Positions 22,669 through 36,100 of a stretch of DNA of 64,000 nucleotides are shown here, one piece after another. A program made the position numbers and the translations under genes. The DNA lies in NCBI GenBank assembly GCA_945910005.1, contig OX246744.1:45008965-45072964 (forward strand), in the 5' to 3' direction. Under the pieces are notes generated by a model. The model saw only the letters and a program-made list of their open reading frames with translations. It was not told the DNA's origin and did no database searches. Positions within the stretch are counted from its first letter, which is position 1, and every line of letters starts with the position of its first letter. Source of the stretch: Isoperla grammatica (taxonomy: Eukaryota > Arthropoda > Insecta > Plecoptera > Perlodidae).

Positions 22669-23293
22669 CGGATGTCTATTACCACCACGGATGCCTATTA
22701 CCACCACGGATGCCTATTACCACCACGGATGCCTATTACCACCACGGATGTCTATTACCACCACGGATGTCTATTACCACCACGGATGCCTATTACCACC
22801 ACGGATGTCTATTACCACCACGGATGCCTATTACCACCACGGATGTCTATTACCACCACGGATGCCTATTACCACCACGGATGTCTATTACCACCACGGA
22901 TGCCTATTACCACCACGGATGTCTATTACCACCACGGATGCCTATTACCACCACGGATGTCTATTACCACCACGGATGCCTATTACCACCACGGATGTCT
23001 ATTACCACCACGGATGTCTATTACCACCACGGATGTCTATTACCACCACGGATGCCTATTACCACCACGGATGTCTATTACCACCACGGATGCCTATTAC
23101 CACCACGGATGTCTATTACCACCACGGATGTCTATTACCACCACGGATGCCTATTACCACCACGGATGCCTATTACCACCACGGATGCCTATTACCACCA
23201 CGGATGTCTATTACCACCACGGATGTCTATTACCACCACGGATGTCTATTACCACCACGGATGCCTATTACCACCACGGATGTCTATTACCAC
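22669..23293. repeat. 19-bp minisatellite, about 33 copies, two alternating unit types
   Basis: The unit is CCACCACGGATGYCTATTA. The only variation is C or T at the Y position, giving two unit types in an irregular alternating order. The period is not a multiple of three and the unit has no stop codon in any forward frame, so all three forward frames stay open throughout. The long open frames here are by-products of the repeat. Confidence 0.97.
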
Positions 23294-23690
23294 ATCACAC
23301 AAAAAGGCTGCGGGATTCTCGCAAACACCAATTCTGTTTCGGACCCTTACGAATCGATATTATGGTGTACACTGTACAGCATTCTTCAGATAATGACTTA
23401 AAAAAAAAAAAGCAGTTATTTCGCGCTAATTAAATACTGAGACTATTCAAGAATAGAATTCAATTTTACCCATCGGCATAAAACGAAATGATGATTGTGG
23501 GCTCGGTCGAGTTAAAAGTGAAATGTTAGCGAGTGTGCGGAGTACAGACCGGACACCCCAGGGCTCGTGAGTAGTCTGGTGTAATGGCGGGCAGCACGCT
23601 ATATCACCATTACATCTCGGTACATGAGATGCTAAATTTCCGTCACTTTAACATTCTCAGAAGAGACGGTCTATTTTAGAGGGACTCCCC

Positions 23691-23863
23691 GGTAAAGGCA
23701 ACCCAAGACAACCTTACACATGCTTTCGTCACAGGCGAGGCACTCATAGCCAACCAGCGAACCGCCCGAGACAATAGCGCGCAAATACCGATCGCTGATT
23801 GCCTAGGAATACCCCGGATGTGACGAAAGCATATGTAAGGTATAGTCTTGGGTTGCCTATACC
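23691..23863. mobile_element. Foldback MITE, GCAACCCAAGAC family, copy 1
   Basis: Ends GGTAAAGGCAACCCAAGAC and its near-complement GTCTTGGGTTGCCTATACC; the arms also share CATGCTTTCGTCACA. A second copy, with its interior inverted, lies at 56946-57110. Confidence 0.85.
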
Positions 23864-24117
23864 TGCTTGTCACTGCACCAACCTCGCTTGGAATGTGCCT
23901 AGACAAAGCCGGTCAACAGACGCGCTGATGGTATCACTAGAATACCAGAGACATGAGAAGGAGATGCAACTAGATTTGTGTCATTATTTTTTATATTCAT
24001 GTTATTTATTTAGTTTTATTATTTTTGTATTTAGGTTATTATAATAATAGTGACTCGGGCCGAGAAAGCCCACAACAAGTTGTAGATTTAGGTTGGTAGT
24101 TGTCACACTCGTCGCTC

Positions 24118-24205
24118 GTTGTCTGTCAACGGGAATCGAACCGGCGACCTCCCGGACTAGGGTATCGCGTGTTACCTCTTATCGGTGACGGTGTTAACAC
24201 GACCA
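24118..24205 (-). mobile_element. tRNA-like SINE head, related to family B
   Basis: The minus strand has a B-box-like GGTTCGATTCCCGTTG preceded by a GGGAGGTCGCC stretch, as in the family B heads. The 5' part differs, so this is a diverged relative. Confidence 0.5.
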
Positions 24206-24544
24206 AGCCAAGGCCAAACACCAGGTTGCTCTAGCTAGAGCAATTAGTGTTCGTTTACTCCGCGCACAGTGGCACGTTCTGTGCAGAGTACGTTGAGTGA
24301 ACATAAACACGACGTGATCCCATGTTATACAACAGTATAAGCTGCACTTGGGCACATCCACATATTGGACTTGTAATAGTAGCTTCGTTACTGGACCTGG
24401 AGCCCGATTCTGTATGGGCGACGATAAATTTATCAGCGGTTTTAGTCGTTACTGAAGGCGAATGCAAGGCGGTGATTGGCTCATCGTCTGCTTCCAACAA
24501 CTGAAACCGGTGATAAACGTATCGCCACCCAAACAGAATCAGGG

Positions 24545-24765
24545 CGCTGAATCAGCTAACAAATCAACGTACTAATGAAATAGCCACGGAAGAAGGCGGT
24601 GGGCGGCCATTTCAGCCTTTGAGTTTCGGATTTTGTCATTGTTCACATTGTTGTGGTGACTGTTGATGTGTAATTGCTTAGCGATAGGGGCTAAAATGTC
24701 CGAGAATGTCAAAAACTGGAAATGAGAATCGCAGACGCGTATTCTAACTAGGTTGCACATCCGGA
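24545..24765 (-). repeat. Dispersed repeat shared with 56705-56905
   Basis: A stretch of about 200 bases including ATACGCGTCTGCGATTCTCA and ATTGCTTAGCGATAG is present here and, inverted, at 56705-56905. Both encode a similar short frame of about 60 residues with no recognisable domain, so a non-coding repeat is more likely than a gene. Confidence 0.7.
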
Positions 24766-24789
24766 TGGTTGTGAGTCCATGCGCGGTAG

Positions 24790-26740
24790 CACGTTGCAGA
24801 AGTCAACCAATATATAGATAGTAAGATAGAGCATTGAAAACACTTCAAAGAACATTTTTCCCCCACAAATCATACTTGATTAATAACTTCTTTGTTTGTA
24901 CAAAAATTTAGCGTGTAGGAAAACAAAATATATCTCCAAACTTTCAATAATAGAAAATAATGAATTATCATATTTACATTTTCATGCTGGGTTAATTGTT
25001 TCTAGCAGGAAAATTAGAAAAAAAACTACTGCGCAAAGAAGAATTCAAGATTATTACAATTTGAGCACTATAAATCAAGAATAGATGCTATTAATCGTAA
25101 TATCGGCTACGTATGCCACGAGATAAATACATATTATCTACCATCAAACAAGTTCGTTACAATGTAAACATTAATGCGGAGCTTACATTTGTCCTAAACA
25201 TAGAGTTTGGCTCGAAACCACCTTAACATGCAGACTAAAATTTCAGCGAACAATAAAAATTAAAAATAAAATAAAATAATTGAATTCGTATTTATAGAGT
25301 CCACCCATTCAGTAACAAGACTGATTTTCGGGGAGGGACTTTGCTACAAAATGGTAAATACGTAACGACAGCGGTAAATATACAATTTGAAATCACAATG
25401 GTCACACTTCTCTAAAAGTGGCGATTTAGCGTATGTACATACCGTACACTCCAATTATAACAGAAAATACATGAAACAGCTACTATACCTAATTTAAAAG
25501 TCGATGTTTTCGGAAAGCACATCACTGTAATACGGTCACGTAGGCTAAAGCGATTGGTTCATACATGGAATATAAATCATCAACTACGATCACTATCGGA
25601 CAACCTTACGCCGTAATTAGTAGGCCTATATATTAGGCCGAGTCCAAAGACTTTATTACAGCCATTGTGTCTTGCTCCAGTGTGATTAATTAACTTTGCG
25701 TATGGTAGTAATAGGCCTACGCGTTATCTCTACAGTACAGAGTATCTTTATGTCTCGAGACTTATCAGACATTCAGCGTTATCAGGCCGCATTTCATATC
25801 CTGCGGTGCGTGTTAGCTCTCGCGCACGATATAAGTATTCAGTGCGGAGTATTCCCTGTTTTACATGTTTTATTTCGCAGAAACTACAGTAGGCATGTAC
25901 AAATTTCGAGTATTAATACATGTAGTTAGTACATACAGCGCTATATGTGGGCAAAGCTAGAAACTAATTGGTGAAGATTGCATTCCGCGGTCGAAAATAC
26001 TGCCGGATATTATTGTGAAATATCTTGTTTTTTGTATTTTTTCTTTTTTTTTCTTGTTGTGTTTTAATTTTTGTATTGTTATTTGTTTTTCTTTGTCTTA
26101 TTTTGTTTGTGTTCGTTGTGTGTCCTTTGTTGTTAGTAAGTCTAAAACGTGTCCTGATTTAAATGGTGCCTTGCGCCTTCTAAGATGGACTCATGGGATT
26201 TATAATCTGCCCAAAATTTTTAAAAGCCGTAATTAATTAAACAATTTTCGCAATTTGACATTATCGACGCGGGAAGAACGACGCTGCTTCATCAGAAGGT
26301 TGCGTGACATTGCCACTGCGAGCGCTTCATTCGTTTTCACTAGCGCCCTCAGTGGCCAAATTCGGTGCCTATATGATTTATTAATTTATTTATTACTGCA
26401 CATACTTTGTCATGCAACATTTTTTTGTAATTCAGTCTTTAGTACAACACTTTTCGTATTTAAAGACGTACACTTTTAGACTAAGTGGCGACCTATTGCG
26501 ATCCTGATACCGACTATTGTGGGTATGTCAAACTCAAAACTTTTGATTTATACATTAGTTTGAGGGATAACAGCTTTTAAACCAAAATTTAATTTCCACC
26601 TATAATTATTAGTACATCCACTCGAAATATACTAGATGCATTCTGGTGCCAAGAAAGTTAACTGTTATGAGGGGGAGTTTAGCTGTCAATTGTTCATTGT
26701 TGCTTTATTGTTAAACTTAAATCATCAATGGCGCTGTAAG
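24790..26740. other. Non-coding, AT-rich, few recognisable elements
   Basis: No genes are supported. A minus-strand SINE family A tail fragment lies at about 25255-25345. Confidence 0.45.
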
Positions 26741-26774
26741 GAGGTTGCTTAGCATAGCGACATCTATTTGCACC

Positions 26775-26910
26775 AGCCACGCCGTAAGAAATGAGGTGTC
26801 CCCTAAAGTTCTGAGAAGAGACGGTCGCTCCCCATTTCAACGGTATTCACCTCAAGATTTCCCGATACCTGCATTGTTATTGTCCACTGCATTGACTGCA
26901 CCAACCGGGA
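26775..26910 (+). repeat. Dispersed repeat shared with 61004-61150
   Basis: Begins GCCACGCCGTAAGAAATGAG, includes GAGAAGAGACGGTCG and ends with TTGTTATTGTCCACTGCATT. A second copy is at 61004-61150 and a short piece at about 23650-23690. Function and class unknown. Confidence 0.7.
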
Positions 26911-27639
26911 ATGGAATGCAACCCCACCACGTGTGACAAAATGCGCGCGATATTATCACTACAATACTTGAGGCAAAAGAACGGGATGCAACTAGATTTA
27001 GGATGGTAGTTGTCACACGCGTCACTTCACTATTACATAATCCGTGACGACAACACCTTGCAAGTTAACGCGACGCGACATTCTCCAATAATCACTTGTT
27101 ACGCAGTATTCTACGCACATTTCCTAGTATCCAAAAGACTGCGTGAATGAACGGCGATCCATCCAGTGGCTGGGTCGGGTATTAACCTCACTCGGAATAC
27201 CAACCGCTCGCCTCGATGTGTTGGAAACTAGTTTGTGGTGTGTTCGTGCCTAGCTATGTTGTTCCAACTATTATCGAGTAACATTCGTACTCATCAATAT
27301 TCCGTATTCCCCAGACGGCCTAACACTGTTTAACATGCCGCTAAGCAATGCGAGGCTGCAGAATAATCTGGGCATCTATCTATTTAGCGGTTTGCACAAT
27401 AGATGCGAATTTAAAATTTGTCATCTCAAATAATAGTTATTTTCAAACTTGTTAGCTCAAATTACTATGATTATATTTACAAAGAAAACGAATCTTAGAA
27501 AGTGGACAGTTTTATAATCTCTTACGGTTTTGATGTTGAATCAATTCAAGGAAACATGAACGAAACATTGAGCTGTCTAAATGGGCCACAAAACACCAAT
27601 CATGCACGTTATTACAAAATAGTTCTCGCATAGTAGTAG

Positions 27640-27914
27640 TGAGTAATATAGGGTAGAGTCGCAACGCAATCGGCAGTTTCTCTACCGCCTTTCACTGCCT
27701 AAAATACTTTAGTCGGGTAGTAGGAGTTCGCCAAGCGACGCGATGACGGAGCCTGATTGGTCAGCTACTTCGCCGAAGATATACGAAGACAGCCGAAAAC
27801 TCCGTCATCGCGTCGCATGGTGAACTTATACTACCAGACTAAAGTATGTTGGGCAGTAAAAGGCGGTAGACAAACTGCCGACTGCTTTGCGGCTCTACCC
27901 TATATTACTCACTC
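27640..27914. mobile_element. Foldback MITE, CTTTAGTCGGGTAGTAG family, copy 2
   Basis: Terminal TGAGTAATATAGGGTAGAG and its complement lie at the ends, enclosing the same palindromic arms as 22095-22338. Both termini are present, so this is the more complete copy. Confidence 0.9.
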
Positions 27915-28059
27915 ACATCACTTTTGTGTTCTTCTAGGATTATCTTGAACGCACGTTTACACGATTCACGTGTTGTGTGCGAGAGAGAGTCGAACCCACG
28001 TCCTTGCAGAATACACTACTAGTCTAGACCCGCCAGTACTTCCGCACGCCCACACAGGG

Positions 28060-28102
28060 GGAGGGGGGGGGGGGGGGGGGCGCCCACGCATATCAATCAG
28101 GG

Positions 28103-28137
<35 letters not shown>
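28060..28137. repeat. Poly-G run followed by CA microsatellite
   Basis: About 18 G at 28062-28080, then (CA)n at about 28106-28135. Confidence 0.9.
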
Positions 28138-29166
28138 TCTTGTTTTTGCTACGAAGTGAGATCAGTGCATACACACCTACGTTCCGAGACAGGCTAAACT
28201 AATGGAGTTGGAGCCTTAGTGTAATGAGATAATGTGTCCAACAGAATGCGTACATTACGCCTACCACAATGGATTTTTCTGTAACCGCGTTTGTGTGAAA
28301 CCGTGTTTTACATTCGTTCTGAGATCATCGTGTTTTTCTTTCTATCAGAGATCATTCTAATACACATCGACGCTTCGAGATCATCACACATAACCGTCGT
28401 TTCGCTCCGAGCTCTTTACACAGTTGACGGTTATATTATACATTGGTGGTCATTTGAGATCAGTTTTTGGAATCCAGTTAGACACAAGCCAAGATCTACT
28501 GGATTGCCGCTAGGCTTCGCTAGTGCGGCACAGGCCGATAGTATACTGCTCTCGGCGTAAGATAAAAGGTGTGCAACCCTCGACAATTCCACTCGCCAGC
28601 TCGTCATTGGCGAGTGCAAAATTGCTAATGGCGAGTTGCAATCTTAGGGCTATCACCCGGACAATGCAAATCATTTTGGCGGCCATAATAGACAAAAGGG
28701 CGCCACGCGTACGTGTGTGTACACAAATGCGACGGACGATAGCGGGAGACAGGAGGGCAGACGATGTTACAATTTACAACTCATCAACTGTAGGTCCTGT
28801 CATTTTGAAGTTTATGGTTTTACTACTCTACAGCTCAGGAAATACGTAGGTACGAGAATAAAATCTAACAAGCAACTATCTACCATACTAACTAGCGACG
28901 CCATACCTCTGATAATCGTGTTGAAAACGCTGCGAACAGTTGACTTTCAATTTGGGTTTAGCAAGAAATCATACATTTAGCAATGTAGGCCACTGATAGT
29001 GCACCTTCGGTAACAAAACATCTAGGTATAGGCCTTATTTCCCCAAAACCTAAAAATCACCAGTATACCCCCCCCCAAGTTCGTTGGCTAGTGGGAATTT
29101 ACTTTGGCGAGTTAGATTAATTTGTCAAGGGTTGTGTTGTCGTCACGGGTTATGTACTTACTTATA

Positions 29167-29640
29167 CCCTTACCCTTTCCACCTCCACTCGGTACCGGCT
29201 GAGCGCTCGCCAGAAAGGAAGGCGGGGAGGGTGGCAGTCAACAAGCCAGGTGTCATTGTTTAAAACAGCAATCTTTTGAAGTGGTTACAATTTCCCAAAG
29301 TTGAATAATCACGAAAAATTGATTCAGAATTAACTTTGAATTTTAAAAATAGCTTGAATATTAACGATTTTGAGGTAGTCTGAAAATTATAATAATGAAG
29401 AGACCACTGCTATAAAAATGACATGTTTCAAGCTATTTTTAAAATTCAAAATTAATTATATATCAATTTTTCGTAATTATTCCATATATCTGAAAAATAA
29501 TTGAGAAATTGTAACATTTTAACTACTTCAAAACATTGCTATTTTAAACAATGGTACCTGGCTTGTTGACCGCAACCCTCCCCGCATTGCTTTCTCGCGA
29601 GCGCTTAGCCCGTACCGAGTGGGGGTGGAAAGCGGGAGGG
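29167..29640. mobile_element. Foldback element with about 150-bp inverted ends
   Basis: The left arm (TTTCCACCTCCACTCGGTAC, then GGGGAGGGT, then AACAAGCCAGGT, then TTGTTTAAAA) is repeated inversely on the right. The AT-rich centre also pairs partly. No coding capacity. Confidence 0.85.
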
Positions 29641-29694
29641 AAAATGGCTTGATACCGCCATCGTGTAATACATAATCCGTGACGACAACCACTA

Positions 29695-30410
29695 GCGGAT
29701 ACAGGGGGGGGGGGGGCGATGGGGCGATCGCCCCCCCTCATGATTGTCCAACCAAAGGTCCATAATCATTAAACCATGTAGATGTACGGTACTGAAACAT
29801 ACGGGTAAGACCTGTTCGCCCCCCCCACCCCCCCAAACTTTATAATGATCTTAGTTCAGTGTTAGTACCAACCCAAAAGTCATTTTCCGGCTTCTTGTGA
29901 AGAAAATGTTGTCGATTTTTTTTTCGCCTCCGGCGGCTGGGGCACCGCCCCAGACCCCGCTCTTTGCAGCAACACAATAAGTACCCAGCCACACGGACAA
30001 GCCACGCAGGATAAAATCATGGGCTACTGCTGCTACAAACACAATACAATAATATAATGTAAAAAAAAAAAAAAATATATAATATAATATAAAAATAAAA
30101 AATAAAAATATAATATATTTTTCAAATTCAAAATTCTACTTGTATCAACCATAAAAAATTAAAGGTTCAAAGCGATGGAACGGGTTAGTAGGTATGTACG
30201 TACTATTTATTATATATTATTATGCTGACACGTGTCTCGATATATTTTATTTTCGCTCTTGTCCAAATTTTCCATTACCTATTATTTAGTGTCCTGGGCG
30301 GGGGGGGGGGGGGTGCTAAGGCACAAGTGGGACCAAAGAGGTTTACAGTAATTTTCCTACAATCGCCCCTCCCATGACTCAGGTCTAGATCCGCCCCTGA
30401 CGACAACACC
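29695..30410. repeat. Decayed G-tract repeats
   Basis: Two related-looking segments carry G runs (29706-29720 and 30300-30313) near GCGATCGCCCC and GATCCGCCCCTGA phrases, typical of the 5' ends of a dispersed repeat group that recurs across 28-40 kb. The internal region is AT-rich and non-coding. Confidence 0.5.
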
Positions 30411-31189
30411 CTGTATCTTACGCCGAGAGCAGTATACGAGTAAATCCAGTATACCTTGGACACCACACAACCATAATCTGGGATCATTATAAGTTACATC
30501 TAATAATCATAATCATTATGATACACATCGACGCTTCGAGATCATCACACATAACCGTTGTTTCGTTTACTAGAGTCGACCCGATAAGTCGCTCACGTGC
30601 AAGTGGTTAGTGCGAGATAAAGAAGCTCTTCTCTCCCCCCCCCCCTCCCCAATCCCCCCGACGCTCCCATCGCTTATCTCGCTTTTCGCAATAGAAGAAA
30701 GAATAATAATAGTTGTTTGAAGTCTGCGTGCTTCACTTACCGTCGATTCAGTGCTGTCTGGTAAACTATGGTCCGTCCCATGTGTTCAAGGGGTCACCAG
30801 GGTGAGATAAAAGGGGGGCACTACCTCCCACCCCCCCGGATTTAAGGAATTTTGAAGTTAAACTGGCAATCTATACGCTACGCGCTACGTGGTGTGTGGT
30901 ACGTGCCATTTCATATAAAGTATGTAAATAAAAAAAAGATAATAATTTAAATTGTAAAGTCAATCCGTCCCTTCACGAACATGGTAATTTCAACGCGATC
31001 AGATAAGTTAAATCATGACCTCCGAGCGGGGGCAATATGACCACGCCACCTCGCGGCCCAGCACCACTCGTCCTTACGGTTTTTGCATTGCATAGGTATG
31101 CATTTTATCACGGCCATTCATATCTCAAACGATATTGTTCCTACGTTTTGATGATTTACATGTCATGCAGTATACGTACTATGTACGAA

Positions 31190-31385
31190 GTAGTTAGTGT
31201 ACGTGGTTCAATTCTATGCATTCAGAACCTACGTTAACATCCCAAAATCGATTCAAGTGTTAAAAATCTCCCCAAAAAACTCCCAGCAGGTCAAATTGGG
31301 GGCTCCCGCCCCCATCCCTTTCACCCAGATGGAAACTGTTATTTTACTTTGCCCCCCCTTGAAAAATATCCTAACGACGCCCATG
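31190..31385 (-). repeat. Dispersed repeat, copy 1 of the AAGGGGGGC family
   Basis: Shares GTACGTGGTTCAATT, CATTCAGAACCTA and GGATATTTTTCAAGG (minus strand) with 53385-53580, in the same orientation. The 5' end on the minus strand reads GGGCGTCGTTAGG. Non-coding. Confidence 0.7.
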
Positions 31386-31736
31386 CATGTCTTCCACGTC
31401 CGAATCTTGGCTTGGGTATGGTCATGGATGTCGCTTGGCGTTTATTGATGTTCATACATCACCATCCACAACTGGGCCAAATTTCAAATCATCCTCAAAC
31501 ATTGTGAGGTAAATGTCACTCTAAGGCCCGGTTGTAATGTCTAGATCAAGTTATCTTCCAGATAATCACCATTTTAAAGCTTCTCTTTGGTGGTTGCCAT
31601 GGTGAAAACAAGTTATCCACGGGACAAATAGTTATACCGAGATCGTACAATCGGGGGTTAGTGTTTTCAGTATCATATTAGGGGGGGCGTAGCAGCCAGG
31701 AACTGTTACATTGAGTATTGTTACTTGTTATAAACT

Positions 31737-32504
31737 AGGAAAACGCTCTGTGTGACGCGTTGATAAGCGAGCGCGTCCATGCACACGAACTTTGTGGTGA
31801 AAAGTTCTGAAAGGTATAGTTTATTCTTCAATGAAAATGATAAATAAAAACAACAATTAACAACAATACAAGAATGTGCATTGCAAAATTTTCTTTAATC
31901 TCCATAGCTATTATACTTCCCAGCATTTTGTTGAAGGTAGTCCAATGAGCGTTGCTAAGCTTTTTCTTTGGCATTTTGTTTAGTGTTTTCGACACGGTCC
32001 GCCACCGTTACTAACACTTATTGACATCAATATAAATGTAATTTCTACCTCTATTACGTATCAGATCTCATTAAGATTAGTATATTCGTGACTGAAAAAA
32101 ATTTACTACAATATAGCCTCCTCACATTTTGCCGTTACTGTGTTTCAGAAAAATATTTTCGAGTAACTTTAGTGTAACTTTGCCAAAACTTATCAGATCT
32201 CCATAAAATTAACATATTCGGGACCGGATAAAACGTTATTAAAATATGGCTATCTCACATTTTGCCGCCATTTTGTCTCAGAAAAACAATTGTCAGTAAC
32301 TTTAATGTAACTTTGTAACTTCTCCACCGATTTTTCTTTAAAACTAATGGCGTTCAACCCACATCGTGGCTTGAGGATGTTCCAAATTTCAAGTTGATCG
32401 AACTTTCCGTTCAACCGCTATCGCGAGACATAAAAAAAAAAAAAACAAACAAACAGAATGAGAGCCATAAGAGTATCTTGTAAACGCTCGCTTCGTTCGC
32501 TTAA
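31737..32504 (+). mobile_element. Dispersed repeat, AGGAAAACGCTCTG family, copy 3
   Basis: Same start (AGGAAAACGCTCTGTGTGAC) and end (ACGCTCGCTTCGTTCGCTTAA) as the elements at 18256 and 18731, with the long interior of copy 2. Confidence 0.75.
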
Positions 32505-32834
32505 TTAAACTTAAACTTATTTCAAAATTTAACTCCGGGTGTCTCTACAAGCAATCTCGCGGGCCGAAGGTTGCCATGCCTGCTTTAGTGTGAGTCAAAA
32601 TAGGATAGCAGCAAGCAACAACAAGAAAATTGACCAGTATGGGGTGGAAGAAAGGCAATATCTAGTTCAAGTTCAAGAAAACTATCTGTAGACCCACAAC
32701 AACCTCAAGAGACCGTCGACACAGATGGTTCAAGAAACGGGCCTGCAAATAACAGATACTGCTGGGACAAATTTCAATGTACTGATAGAAACGATCGTTC
32801 GCAGTGATTGTAATGATAAATTTTCAAAGACATC

Positions 32835-32960
32835 CGACAGCGGTGGCTCAACGGTAAGAAGACGCAAAACTCTCATTCAGGAAGTCGCCAGCTCGATACC
32901 GGCCACCGGCAATCCTGAGTCAAGATTCCTGGCTGAACGTTTCACTTTCATCCAAGGTTT
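32835..32960 (+). mobile_element. tRNA-derived SINE, family B, decayed
   Basis: A box CGGTGGCTCAACGGTAAGA and B-box region AGCTCGATACCGGCCACCGG in tRNA-like spacing, followed by a TCAAGATTCCT body. Its relatives at 39237, 55290 and 58500 are better preserved. Confidence 0.6.
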
Positions 32961-33129
32961 TCCTCAGTCGATAAGTACTGTGATAGTCATACTATGAGCC
33001 CTCCTCAACTCCCAAAAAATTACTGATTCAGAAATTAAAAAATAAGCCACGGATTGTATTGGCCTACAGGCTGAAAGGGAAGTGTAGGCCTACCTGACCG
33101 TAGCTGCCTATTTTTGAACACGAAAATGT

Positions 33130-36100
33130 TTCTCGCGGGAGGGGGGGGGGGGGTGTTTGGGGGGGAGGTGAGCTATTGGCGTTGCGAATGGTGTGCAGCC
33201 TGATACCGCGATAACTGAGATCACCGTGACCTATCGTAGCACGCAATCCGCATGTGAGTTGACTCGTATGTGCTCGTGGGGCCCAGGGCGTAATACTCGT
33301 TAGGTCAATGTCAATTTGACAAAATATCAACTTAAACATTTTTATTTTTACTAATATAATTGATTGAAAAATGTAAGTACTGCACAATTGTTTTAAAATG
33401 ACGTAAACTTTACCACATGTGCCTTCTGAATCAGCCCATTATATAACTTGCCGATAAGAGTGTCGTTCAACACCCCAAACCTCAGGATTAAATTGGTCCA
33501 GTGTATCTCTGCTGTACGAGATAACTCAAACAACAACACAATTTACCGAAAAATAGAAACATCGAAAATAGACACAGAACTCCATTGTTATTTGTTTGTC
33601 ATGGTTGAGTGCTCGGTGGTTTAGCAATAAGGGCAATCAATATACAAGCAAAGGAATAGGTTATTAGTGCAGGGGGGGGGGGAGGGGGGTGTTTGCGCCC
33701 AGGCCCCCCATTTTCACACAATATTATAACAAATAGTTTTTATAAAATCTACTTGATATATGAACATGGGAAATAAAAAATGTTGGCGCATAATTGGGAA
33801 AAAATACCTTTTGTCTTACGAACTTGTTAGTCGAAAACAGTCACAATGTCAGGCTTTCCGGACATCTGTACATCCATGCTATTGTTTCTTAACTAGTTCT
33901 TTTACGGTGGCAACTGTAGAAAGGTTGTTTTCGAAATTATAATTAATAAAAACTACACTCGAATTTATTTTTGTTAAGAATGTAATAAGTGTCCTGTCGA
34001 CCTTGTATATCGAAAACCAACGAGCGAGATAAATTAGTGTGGTTACTGCCACATCAGTGGTGGACCCAGGGGAGGGATGGTAGGGGACGATCGGCCCCCT
34101 CTCCCCATAGTTATGGAAAATATTGATTTTACACAGATTTTATGAGTATGGTAGGCCTACTGTAGAACAGATTATGGATACATACAATTTTCTATTGCAT
34201 AAGTGATATCGATACATGATTACGTATTATATATTAAACATTATATTTTGGTAACTGATCATTCAAGATTGTCTATTCAATAGCAGAAGCTTAGGAGAAA
34301 TATTGAAACACTGATCCACATGAAAGTGTATCATGAAATGGAATCATGTATCAGTATAAAAGGACGAGCATTGAATAATTATTTAAATTGATTCCTACCA
34401 CTGTAACTGGAAGGCTCAAGGACTGCTTCGTAAAATATTCCATCCAGCCACTTCACCATCATTTTTCCTCGACTGTGTCGTATCGCAGATGGTTGACACG
34501 TGTATTTCACATTGTCCACAAGGAATCTTACTTGAATAGATGAAGGCTTACTGGATAAATTTTCTGAAAATAGGCCAACGTTTGATTACGCTACGCATAT
34601 TGATAGTTTAAACCGACGTTTCGATGTAATTGCATATAACCTTATCAGGGTTACAAAACACGATAGTCCAGTGGCGTACGCCGGAATATATTTCGGGGGG
34701 GGGGGCTGCCCAGAGTAGAACATAACTGTAAAAATGTGCTCAAAAAACGATACAATTGGTGGTGTGGGGGGATGTCCTCCACAATAGCGCCACAGGCAAT
34801 TTTTTGTAAATCCGTATTTTTAAAGTTGTTTTAATATGTTTTAGAAGAAGGTAAGCTGCTTTGCTGAAGGGGATACGGGTTACAACGGCGCCAAATACGA
34901 TTTCAAAATAATTTCAACAATCCATACGATATACAATTACTATAATGTTACAACTTATACAATTTCACCTATACAGGAGTGTTTTCCGACTAAGCAAGAA
35001 GAGAAATAAATATGTAAATCTACTTAATTTTTTGCGTATATATTAAATATTTAGATGATTTGTAGAGTATAATTAAGGTTTGGGATTTCGGGGGGGGGGG
35101 GGGGGGGTGGGCTCCAGCTTGGCTCCAGCCTTCCCCCCCCCCAACCCCCGTCTGTATACCTCACTGCCGGATAGGCCTACTTGTAAAAGAACGGAAAATG
35201 TAATAGATTCAAAATACTAACTAAATCAAACAAGGTACACAAGAGACTCATTTGAAATAAAACCACACGGCATACATTATGAGTAACATGCGCATATAAT
35301 TTATTTGCTGAGGAACGGGAGGGTGTGGATGAGATTGTGGTAACTTCATTTAGAGTTCCTCATACATTTCACATTAAAGAAACGTATGACATAGACCTAC
35401 AACGAATGAGATACCTATAGGCCTACATAGCATTGCATAAGCTCGGGAAAATATATTGAAAGTTATTGTATATAGGCCTACATAGCATTGCATAATGCAT
35501 AAGCTCGGGAAAATATATTGAAAGTAATTGTATTTTTACTATTTTACTATTTGATTATATTTTAAATTCACATATTTCTTGGGGCTAATACCAAATTCTG
35601 ATTTGTAACAACAATATAGTTCAGTCATTGAGAAAGTATGTATAATTGTTTAGTAACCCTCCAGACCAGGCTCTAAAAAAGCGTGGTGGGCTGCATTTAC
35701 GTGCTTGACACTTCTGTACATTAATTATTTCAAGACATGGGCGCCGGGACCCGTTGGGGGACAAGGGGAGCATTTTTTGTCGTCCCTGGATTTCAGGAAT
35801 TTAACTGGTTATGCGATGCGCGCTATATGCCTCAAGTATGTAAATCAAAAAATCAAATTAAAAACTACAAAACAATGTGTTATTTACTTCAACGCGATAT
35901 TGTAGAGGGAAATCAGAGCACCACTGGCTGTTCAAGTCGCCCAGCACACGACAATCGACCAGCAGTGGTAAAATGCATGTTCCTTGACATATAAGAGTAA
36001 CAATTAATGTAATTGTCATAATTTTCTTACCCAGTTTCCGACGTTTTCTTGGTGGTGCCATTTCACTGCGCACCTGTATGATGCTCGGCTACTCAAGATC

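Noticed and set aside
22669..23293. CRISPR-like array
   Set aside because: Units are contiguous with no unique spacers and the context is eukaryotic.
22672..23433. Three overlapping long forward ORFs rich in Thr, Tyr, His and Cys
   Set aside because: They are produced by the 19-bp minisatellite, which has no stop in any forward frame.
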